This document shows, in pieces, positions 1 to 5,035 of a DNA stretch of 5,588 nt. Source of the stretch: an uncultured Pseudomonadota bacterium (GTDB lineage Bacteria; Myxococcota_A; UBA9042; CAIXZC01); contig CALGBT010000319.1 of assembly GCA_937884235.1 (NCBI GenBank), forward strand, positions 1 through 5,588, given 5' to 3'. Both the position numbers and the translations under genes were made by a program. How positions within the stretch are numbered: position 1 is the first letter of the stretch; each line of letters starts with the position of its first letter. A model generated the notes under the pieces. It saw only the letters and a program-made list of their open reading frames with translations. It was not told where the DNA came from and made no database searches.

Positions 1-2884
1 CTTGCAAGCCGGCATTTCCCATAAAGGCCCCCCCCATCACCAGCAGATAGTCCGGGAGCGCGTCCATACGGTTGGCAACGCCCCACATGCGGGCCCAACC
101 CCTCGTCGTGCTACGCAAGTCATAGCCCCCGCCCGCCAGCAACAGCAGGTGATTGCTGTAGTCCCGAATGCGCTCCATAGCATCGGCCAGTCCGTTGTTG
201 GTGAAGTTGAGTCCCGAGCCCGGGTCGGAACGATGCCCATCAGTGCCGATGATGGCAATCACCGCATTGGGAGCAAAGCTCTTGACCACGGGGGTCACAA
301 CCCGATCCATGGCCCGCAAGAAGACCTCGTCATCGCTGCCCGTGGGCAGGGGAACGTTGACTGTGAAACCCTCACCCATGTCCTCGCCGATCTCGTTCTC
401 GAAACCCGTCCCGGGGTAGAGCGCCTTGCCCGTTTCATGGGTCGAGACCACCAGCACGCGGTCATCGCGGTAGTAAGCATCCTGGACGCCATTGCCGTGG
501 TGGGCATCGATGTCAACGACGGCCACTCGATAGCCCCCGGCCAGAAACATGTCAATGGCCAGGATGACGTCGTTGACATAGCAGAAGCCCTCGGCATGGC
601 GACGGCTGGAGTGATGGAAACCGCCTAGTGGATTGAAGACGACGTTGGCGTTCTCCTTCATGATCAGGTCCACGCCAGTTGCCGTCGCCGAGGCGTAGAG
701 GAGGACATAGTCGAAGATCCCCTTGAAGATCGGGCAGTCATCGGTACCCAGGTTGACTTGCACAAATTCGTCGAGCCATTTGCCGCGATTGGCCTTGTGC
801 AGTGCATCGACGAATTCCGGGGAATGCGTCTGCACCAGCCTTTCCTTGGTGATCATGCGCGGTTCCTCGACGCGAATCCACGGCTCGCTCAGATAACCGG
901 CCTCATCGATGGTCCGCAATGCCACCCGGGCGCGTCCAGGGTTGAAGGGGTGGTTCTCGCCATAGGAGAAATCGCCAAACCGGCCCGAGTAAACGACGAT
1001 GCTGTCTTTGGGGCGGACAACGTCCTCTTCGGGGAACTTGACCGTAAAGATGGTAGTACCCGAATCGAAGGTCTTGGTGGCCGTGGGCCAAGCCTGGTCG
1101 AGGAGGGCCTTGGTGGCGGAGTTCTGCTGAATCACCACCGCATACATCCCGGCCAGTCCGCTGGCATAAGCGATCCGGTTCAGGTAGGCCGCCAGGATCA
1201 AGGCGATACCCTTGCCCCGATAGTCCTTGTGCACAACAATATCGAATTCGCCCATGCCGTTGGACGGGTCGAAGGTGTAGCGTCCCTCCCCACAGACCAC
1301 GGGGTTGGCGCGCGGTCCCACCAGCCCGATAATCGCCATGTCCTGACTGTAGTCTACCGTCGCAAGGCGATGCGCCTCGTCGTAGGAAAGGGTCTTCTTG
1401 CTGCCGTGGTAGCGCAGCCGGACGGTCTCGGCATCGAGGGAGTAGAAGAGCCGCTGCAGCCGGCGTGCGTCCCCGGGCCGCACCGGCCGGAAGAAGACCT
1501 CGGTGCCATCCCCAAGGGTACGAGTGTACTCGTACTGGCTGGGGTAGACGCTCCCGGCTTCCGGAGGGATGATCTTGTCCTGGCCCACGTAGTTCAGGAG
1601 CTTGGCCTCTTCAAGCAACTGCCCCCGGAACTTCGGGTGGGCTACTGAGATGAGGGAAATCGCTCGGTCTCTGATGGCCAGCCCAAAGAGGTTGACGATG
1701 CCATACTCGGTGACGACGTACTCGACTCGGGCCTGGGGAAGGACCGCCCCCCTTCCCGCACTCTCCGCCACGATGTTGGAGCGCAGGCCATCGGGAGAAG
1801 TTGACGGCAACACCAGCACGTTGAAGCCATTCTTCGAGCGGGCCGCCCCTTCCATGAAGTTGGTGCTGGGCAGGCCGCGGGTCTGGGGACAGGACTCAAC
1901 ACCAACATGCGCCAGTCCGGTAAGATCAATCTGGCCCACCGAATGGATGCAAACCATCCGGTCGTTCTGCGCCATGACGAAGGGGTCATTGACGTAGTCA
2001 ACGGGGTAGAGTTCGATATGGGGGCTCCGGGCCAGGGCTTGATAGAGCCCCTGCGAGCCCATGGCCATGGAGGCGATAGTTTTGCCCTTGTGGATGTGTT
2101 TCTTACGGTTCGTAATAGCCCCGCTCATGATCAGCCGGAGCACATCATCGGTGAGGACATCGGTGTGAATACCCAGGTCCCGATGCACATCCAGATAGCG
2201 CATGGCAGCTGCGGTAATCGGCCCCCGGTCCAGGTGGAGCGTAGTGCCGTCTGAGACGAGGCTGGCGACGTGGCGCCCGATGGTGAGCGAAACGGGGTCC
2301 AGCTCAATGGGCGACGATTCCAGCAGGCTGGTATTGCCCTCCACCAGGAAATCGATGCGCTCCACAGGAACGAGGGTATCTCCCATGGATTCTGGCATAT
2401 TCTCGTTAACCTGGGCGATAACCAGCGAAGCAAACTTGACCGCGGCCCGGCCGACATCCACCGACACGCCGAGGCTGCACAGCCCGAGGGCATCGGGTGG
2501 CGAGACGTGAATCAGCGCCACATCCACCGATACTACCCCCCGGGCCATCGCCCCGGGTAGCTCGTCGATGTTCATGGGATTGTAGTCCGCACTGTGGCAT
2601 TTGGTCTGGCCTGCCGTACCGCTCTCGTGATGAAACACTGTATGGCGGAAGTTGTCCATCAACGCCGGATCCGCCAGCGGGGAGTTCTCCCGCATGGCAG
2701 CAAGATGAATTATCTCAATGTCGGAGAAGAGCGGGGCCATCTCGGCGAGGGTATCAGTAAGGAGCACCGGCTCCGCCGCGCCAGAGGACACAAAGACAGT
2801 GTCCCCCCGACGAATCCGGGAGAGCGCCTCCCTTGCCGAGACCAGCTTCTGACCATAAATGCTCTGCCAGGCTTCTCTGGCCAT
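1..2884 (-). CDS. Three-domain fusion: CoA-transferase-like / GNAT acetyltransferase / AcuC-type deacetylase (3' end outside window)
   Basis: A single frame starts at ATG 2884-2882 and stays open for 961 codons to the left edge, with no stop or frameshift. Residues 1-435 match the acetyl-CoA hydrolase/4-hydroxybutyrate CoA-transferase family (LGIHTD, YPVDYVNDPFVMAQND, GAARSK, YVVTEYGIVNLFG, SVAHPKFR). Residues 462-617 are a GNAT domain with the acetyl-CoA loop DYRGKGIA (554-561), resembling the PatZ-type module (FFRPVRPGD, DYSQDMAIIG). Residues 628-961 are a class I histone-deacetylase-like domain: GGFHHSS (H757, H758), DIDAHHGNG (zinc ligands D793, H795), D887 and the catalytic Tyr in GGGY (Y921). 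By family length, perhaps 30-60 residues are missing. Likely cytoplasmic, with no signal peptide or membrane segment. GNAT plus deacetylase suggests reversible lysine acetylation, as in AcuA/AcuC; the targets are unknown. The CoA-transferase module lacks its expected catalytic glutamate. The start is supported by AGGAGG 7 bases upstream. Domain calls are strong; the physiological role is inferred. Confidence 0.93.
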   Translation of the reverse strand, partial: MAREAWQSIYGQKLVSAREALSRIRRGDTVFVSSGAAEPVLLTDTLAEMAPLFSDIEIIHLAAMRENSPLADPALMDNFRHTVFHHESGTAGQTKCHSADYNPMNIDELPGAMARGVVSVDVALIHVSPPDALGLCSLGVSVDVGRAAVKFASLVIAQVNENMPESMGDTLVPVERIDFLVEGNTSLLESSPIELDPVSLTIGRHVASLVSDGTTLHLDRGPITAAAMRYLDVHRDLGIHTDVLTDDVLRLIMSGAITNRKKHIHKGKTIASMAMGSQGLYQALARSPHIELYPVDYVNDPFVMAQNDRMVCIHSVGQIDLTGLAHVGVESCPQTRGLPSTNFMEGAARSKNGFNVLVLPSTSPDGLRSNIVAESAGRGAVLPQARVEYVVTEYGIVNLFGLAIRDRAISLISVAHPKFRGQLLEEAKLLNYVGQDKIIPPEAGSVYPSQYEYTRTLGDGTEVFFRPVRPGDARRLQRLFYSLDAETVRLRYHGSKKTLSYDEAHRLATVDYSQDMAIIGLVGPRANPVVCGEGRYTFDPSNGMGEFDIVVHKDYRGKGIALILAAYLNRIAYASGLAGMYAVVIQQNSATKALLDQAWPTATKTFDSGTTIFTVKFPEEDVVRPKDSIVVYSGRFGDFSYGENHPFNPGRARVALRTIDEAGYLSEPWIRVEEPRMITKERLVQTHSPEFVDALHKANRGKWLDEFVQVNLGTDDCPIFKGIFDYVLLYASATATGVDLIMKENANVVFNPLGGFHHSSRRHAEGFCYVNDVILAIDMFLAGGYRVAVVDIDAHHGNGVQDAYYRDDRVLVVSTHETGKALYPGTGFENEIGEDMGEGFTVNVPLPTGSDDEVFLRAMDRVVTPVVKSFAPNAVIAIIGTDGHRSDPGSGLNFTNNGLADAMERIRDYSNHLLLLAGGGYDLRSTTRGWARMWGVANRMDALPDYLLVMGGAFMGNAGLQ
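2..1003 (-). other. Class I histone-deacetylase-like (AcuC-type) module of the fusion, C-terminus missing
   Basis: Codons 628-961 follow the GNAT domain after about 10 residues. Motifs appear in the order seen in HDAC1 and bacterial AcuC: ENHPFNPGR, THSPEF, DCPIFKGIF, GGFHHSS, GFCYVNDVILA, DIDAHHGNG, LYPGTGF, GTDGHRSD and LLLAGGGYD. Both active-site histidines (H757, H758), the three expected zinc ligands (D793, H795, D887) and the transition-state tyrosine (Y921, codon 122-124) are present, so an active zinc-dependent amidohydrolase is expected. The HDAC1 Asp99 position is Glu690. Related enzymes also include acetoin-utilisation, acetylpolyamine and acetylspermidine deacetylases; a protein-lysine target is favoured only because of the attached GNAT. 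Confidence 0.9.
1034..1501 (-). other. GNAT N-acetyltransferase module of the fusion
   Basis: Codons 462-617 form a complete GNAT domain. It begins with the strand FFRPVRPGD, continues through MAIIGLVG and GEFDIVVHKDYRGKGIA (motif A, pyrophosphate-binding loop R556-G557-K558-G559), and ends with the strand TIFTVKF. The pattern is closest to GNAT modules fused to acyl-CoA synthetases (PatZ/Pka type) or to acetyl-CoA hydrolases, which in characterised cases acetylate lysines of metabolic enzymes. The linker from the CoA-transferase module is about 25 residues. The substrate cannot be read from the sequence. Confidence 0.85.
1580..2884 (-). other. Acetyl-CoA hydrolase/CoA-transferase module of the fusion (probably inactive)
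   Basis: Codons 1-435 give both halves of the family I CoA-transferase fold as in Cat1/AbfT/Ach1-type enzymes. The N-terminal half has RRGDTVFVSSGAAEP and ADYNPMNIDELP; the C-terminal half has SGAITNRKK, YPVDYVNDPF and QIDLTG. Active members carry a Glu in a GIHTE/GIHSE motif that forms a glutamyl-CoA thioester. Here the motif reads GIHTD, with Asp at residue 242 (codon 2159-2161). The glycine-rich GVGGQ-type loop that follows QIDLTG is replaced by CPQTRGLPSTNF (residues 332-343). Flanking motifs still align without length change, so a sequencing frameshift is unlikely. CoA-ester binding without transfer is the inferred role. Confidence 0.8.
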
Positions 2885-2891
2885 CTTTCCC

Positions 2892-2897
2892 CCTCCT
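2892..2897 (-). promoter_or_regulatory. Ribosome binding site of the fusion gene
   Basis: On the minus strand AGGAGG stands 7 bases before ATG 2884, within a purine-rich run. It is the full consensus and decides the start; no other start with a comparable site is close by. Confidence 0.85.
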
Positions 2898-2910
2898 TTT
2901 ACGCCGGCCC

Positions 2911-2940
2911 ATCTTACCAGCCGCCCAGACAGTTGCTCAA
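2911..2940 (-). promoter_or_regulatory. Possible sigma-70-like promoter for the fusion gene
   Basis: On the minus strand TTGAGC (2940-2935) and TAAGAT (2916-2911) are separated by 18 bases, each matching 4 of 6 consensus positions. A transcript would start near 2904, leaving a leader of about 20 bases that contains the ribosome binding site. The position is good but the match is modest, so chance is possible. Confidence 0.35.
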
Positions 2941-3144
2941 GACAAGAGTTTGCTATTGGCCGATTTCGTTGTGGGGGCGCGTGGGGCGGGTGGATGGCCA
3001 GCGGTAGCTGTTGGTTGCCTTTGTCATCGGGTGTCGTAGAGTTTGTCCGCCGTCGCCTTGCAGCGCGGCGTCAATTCCTACGGCAATCGGATTTGGGTAC
3101 GCACCGGCTTTGCCCGCTTGGCAGGGCTATGGCGAGATTCCTTC

Positions 3145-3159
3145 GGGGCCGGTGGCCCC
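3145..3159. repeat. Small hairpin nested in left arm
   Basis: GGGGCC-GGT-GGCCCC is a perfect 6-base-pair stem with a 3-base loop inside the left arm of the long palindrome. The right arm has a related but different stem at the same place, so pairing is kept while the bases have changed. Confidence 0.7.
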
Positions 3160-3194
3160 TCAGTCACCATCATATTGAACCATCCGGGACGAGG

Positions 3195-3236
3195 CAGCAC
3201 GGACCGAGACCTGGTCTGTCGAATGGTCCGCACTGA
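3195..3236. repeat. Central hairpin of the palindrome
   Basis: Near the centre, CAGCACGGACC (3195-3205) pairs with GGTCCGCACTG (3225-3235) at 9 of 11 positions, with a smaller AGACC/GGTCT symmetry inside. TGGTCCGCAC also occurs twice as a direct repeat (3224-3233 and 3286-3295), linking the centre to the right arm. Confidence 0.5.
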
Positions 3237-3246
3237 CGGTGACTGA

Positions 3247-3265
3247 GGCGGCCCATCGGGCCGCC
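3247..3265. repeat. Small hairpin nested in right arm
   Basis: GGCGGCCC-ATC-GGGCCGCC is a perfect 8-base-pair stem with a 3-base loop. It is the counterpart of the left-arm hairpin at 3145-3159. Neither is followed by a T-tract, so intrinsic termination is not clearly supported. Confidence 0.75.
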
Positions 3266-3448
3266 GAAGGAATCTCGCCATAGCCTGGTCCGCACGGGCA
3301 AAGCAGTTCCCTCACCCGAAACCGGTGACCGCAGGCTCAGCCTCCGCACTGTCAAGGCGACGGCGGACCAACACAACGTCAGCCGATGTCTCCATCGACG
3401 CCCCACCCGCCACTACCATGCTCGCCCACGTTGGTACCCACGGCGGCA

Positions 3449-3463
3449 GGCGCCAGCGGCGCC
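3449..3463. repeat. GC-rich hairpin
   Basis: GGCGCC-AGC-GGCGCC is a perfect 6-base-pair stem with a 3-base loop in the non-coding interval. There is no adjacent T-run, and in DNA this GC-rich it could arise by chance. Confidence 0.4.
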
Positions 3464-3560
3464 GAGCCGTGGGCCGCGTGGCACCGGCACGGCCAGGACA
3501 GCGCGTCCCACACCCGGGCTGACGCAGTAACGACTCGGCCACCGCAGCGCGGCCCCCCTG

Positions 3561-3575
3561 GCGGGCGATGCCCGC
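3561..3575. repeat. GC-rich hairpin
   Basis: GCGGGC-GAT-GCCCGC is a perfect 6-base-pair stem with a 3-base loop, 167 or more bases beyond the isocitrate dehydrogenase stop codon in the direction of transcription. No T-tract follows on the minus strand. Confidence 0.45.
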
Positions 3576-3585
3576 GTTCCTCCGA

Positions 3586-3657
3586 GGGGGAAGACGAGAT
3601 TTCCGAGCATGGGGTCTTTGCTCATGGGCTCGGGTGGCGAGTAGTGTCGTCTCCCCC
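3586..3657. repeat. Two-tier hairpin downstream of isocitrate dehydrogenase
   Basis: An outer stem pairs GGGGGAAGACGA (3586-3597) with TCGTCTCCCCC (3647-3657) with one base bulged. An inner stem pairs CCGAGCATG (3603-3611) with CATGGGCTCGG (3623-3633) with two bases bulged. The structure starts about 85 bases after the isocitrate dehydrogenase stop. It could protect or end that transcript, but lacks the U-run of a classical terminator. Confidence 0.4.
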
Positions 3658-3741
3658 GACGAGTAGGTCGCTACTGCGTTGGACGTCAACGGCACGATGA
3701 CGGCGGAGGCGAAGACTACGGCGTGATCGAACGAGGTACTA

Positions 3742-4974
3742 TCAGGCGGAGAGCTTCTCTTCCAACCGCTGGGCAACGGCATCGAGGAACTCTTCGGTGT
3801 TGACCTTGCGATTGTTGGGATTCTCTATTGCTACTCGCAGCAGGTCTCCGGTCATGACGCCGCTCTCGACGGTATCGGTTGCTGCCTTCGCCAGTTTCTC
3901 GGCGAAGTCAACGACGTCGGGGGTTCCGTCCATTTCGCCGCGCTTCTTGAGCGCCCCGGCCCAGGCAAAGATGAGGGCCATGGAGTTCGACGAAGTCTCT
4001 TCGCCCTTGAGGTGCTTGTAGTAATGCTTCTGCACCGTGCCGTGGGCTGCTTCGTACTCGTAATGCCCATCCGGGGAGACCAGCACTGAGGTCATCATCG
4101 CGAGGCTGCCATAGGCCGAGCCCAGCATGTCCGAGAGGACGTCACCATCATAGTTCTTGCATGCCCAGAGGATGCCACCCTTGTCACGCATGATACGTGC
4201 CACGGCATCATCGATGAGGGTGAAGAAGTATTCGATGCCAGCGGCCTCGTACTTCCCCTTCCAGTTGGCTTCGTATTCTTCCTCGAAGATCTTCTTGAAG
4301 CGGGCATCATAGGTCTTGGAGATGGTATCCTTGGTGCCGAACCAGAGATGCACCTTGAGGTCATAGGCATACGAGAAGCAAGCCTTGGCAAAGCTGCCAA
4401 TGGACTTGTCGGTGTTGTGAATCCCCTGGAGTACGCCGGGGCCCTTGAAGTCCTGGATGGTGAGCCGAACTGTCTCGCCGCCATCAGCCGGCGTAAAGAC
4501 GATTTCGCCCTTGCCCGGACCCGGAACGGCGATCTCGGCATTCTTGTAGACATCGCCATAAGCGTGACGGCCGATGTGAATCGGGTCTTGCCAGGCGCGC
4601 TCTGCTGGCGGGATGTTATTGACGAGGATCGGGCCGCGGAAGACGGTGCCGTCGAGGGCGGCGCGGATCGTGCCGTTGGGGCTCTTCCATTCCTGCTTCA
4701 GGTTGTACTCGCTCATCCGCGCCTTGTTGGGCGTGATGGTGGCGCACTTGACGCCGACGCCGTACTTCTTGATCGCCTCAGCAGAATCGAAGGTGATCTT
4801 GTCGTCGGTATCGTTCCTCTTCTCGAGGCCGAGGTCGTAGTACTCGAGTTTGATATCCAGGTGGGGAAAGATGAGCTTGTCTTTCACCATCTGCCACATG
4901 ATCCTGGTCATTTCGTCCCCATCCATTTCGACGAGGGTGGTCTTCACTAAGATCTTATTGCGTGCTGCTGCCAT
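3742..4974 (-). CDS. icd: NADP-type isocitrate dehydrogenase, eukaryote-like (type II) subfamily
   Basis: This complete 410-residue protein has the usual length for cytosolic-type homodimeric isocitrate dehydrogenase, which interconverts isocitrate and 2-oxoglutarate plus CO2. It aligns along its length with human IDH1/IDH2-type enzymes rather than with E. coli Icd. The substrate-binding segment WKSPNGTIR (96-104), R113 and R136 in IGRHAYGD correspond to human R100, R109 and R132. K215 in GTKDTI and D255/D256, D278 and D282 (LIDDAVA, YDGDVLSD) match the catalytic and metal sites. In AAHGTVQKH, K316 and H317 replace the human NADP-binding pair Arg314-His315, so NADP use is likely. It lies 61 bases after the ATP-citrate lyase gene, suggesting one operon. 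Beside that enzyme it may run reductively, carboxylating 2-oxoglutarate, though direction cannot be read from sequence. The stop is TGA at 3744-3742. Confidence 0.97.
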   Translation of the reverse strand: MAAARNKILVKTTLVEMDGDEMTRIMWQMVKDKLIFPHLDIKLEYYDLGLEKRNDTDDKITFDSAEAIKKYGVGVKCATITPNKARMSEYNLKQEWKSPNGTIRAALDGTVFRGPILVNNIPPAERAWQDPIHIGRHAYGDVYKNAEIAVPGPGKGEIVFTPADGGETVRLTIQDFKGPGVLQGIHNTDKSIGSFAKACFSYAYDLKVHLWFGTKDTISKTYDARFKKIFEEEYEANWKGKYEAAGIEYFFTLIDDAVARIMRDKGGILWACKNYDGDVLSDMLGSAYGSLAMMTSVLVSPDGHYEYEAAHGTVQKHYYKHLKGEETSSNSMALIFAWAGALKKRGEMDGTPDVVDFAEKLAKAATDTVESGVMTGDLLRVAIENPNNRKVNTEEFLDAVAQRLEEKLSA

Positions 4975-4980
4975 GTTTCT

Positions 4981-4986
4981 ACCTCC
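4981..4986 (-). promoter_or_regulatory. Ribosome binding site of isocitrate dehydrogenase
   Basis: GGAGGT on the minus strand lies 6 bases before ATG 4974. It confirms the start that gives the N-terminus MAAARNKILV. The 61-base gap to the upstream gene holds only a weak 5-base-pair hairpin (5003-5017) and no clear terminator, which supports co-transcription. Confidence 0.8.
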
Positions 4987-5035
4987 AGGTTATTGTAGCG
5001 TTTCGCCGCATTGGCGATATGTCTATGTCAACTAC

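Larger units (their letters stand above)
3025..3388. repeat. Long imperfect inverted repeat, MITE-like or structured RNA element
   Basis: The left arm 3025-3168 pairs with the right arm 3238-3388 around a centre of about 69 bases. The outer blocks 3025-3060 and 3353-3388 match at 31 of 36 positions without gaps, including an exact 16-base stretch. The inner cores 3125-3146 and 3264-3285 are exact 22-base reverse complements. GCTTTGCCCG (3107-3116) pairs with 3295-3304, and CCTCAGTCACC (3158-3168) with 3238-3248. Intermediate segments are diverged but colinear. No transposase frame and no clear target-site duplication were seen. It may be a non-autonomous mobile element or a dispersed palindromic repeat; if transcribed it would form a very long hairpin. 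Confidence 0.75.
2905..3741. other. Long non-coding interval between isocitrate dehydrogenase and the fusion gene
   Basis: This stretch shows no reading frame with a recognisable protein family, plausible composition or good ribosome binding site on either strand. The short open frames present have arginine/proline/serine-rich translations typical of non-coding GC-rich DNA. Its contents are one long imperfect palindrome (about 3025-3388), a hairpin-rich part (about 3449-3657) and a possible promoter at the left end. No tRNA, rRNA or CRISPR array was seen. Confidence 0.7.

Noticed and set aside
2..628. Plus-strand open frame of 208 codons at the left edge
   Set aside because: It is the antisense of the deacetylase module, whose active-site motifs are unmistakable on the minus strand.
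758..1648. Plus-strand open frame of 296 codons
   Set aside because: It is exactly antisense, in codon register, to the GNAT, deacetylase and CoA-transferase coding sequence. Its translation shows no family motifs; the frame is open because of codon bias on the real strand.
1907..2560. Several overlapping plus-strand frames and minus-strand frames in other phases
   Set aside because: All overlap the CoA-transferase module and give low-complexity translations without recognisable motifs or ribosome binding sites.
3025..3388. Insertion sequence with transposase
   Set aside because: The element is only about 364 bases and contains no transposase-like frame; at most it is a non-autonomous derivative.
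3043..3406. Short open frames on both strands inside the palindrome sharing LWRDSFG
   Set aside because: The shared peptide simply reflects the exact inverted 22-base cores; nothing else suggests a protein.
3312..3782. Minus-strand open frame of 156 codons after isocitrate dehydrogenase
   Set aside because: It overlaps the end of the isocitrate dehydrogenase gene and part of the palindrome; its Arg/Pro/Ser/Ala-rich translation resembles no family and it has no good ribosome binding site.
4348..4950. Plus-strand open frame of 200 codons
   Set aside because: It is antisense to the isocitrate dehydrogenase gene, which is certain from its catalytic motifs.
5003..5017. Terminator between ATP-citrate lyase and isocitrate dehydrogenase
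   Set aside because: The TCGCC/GGCGA stem has only 5 base pairs and no following U-run on the minus strand.
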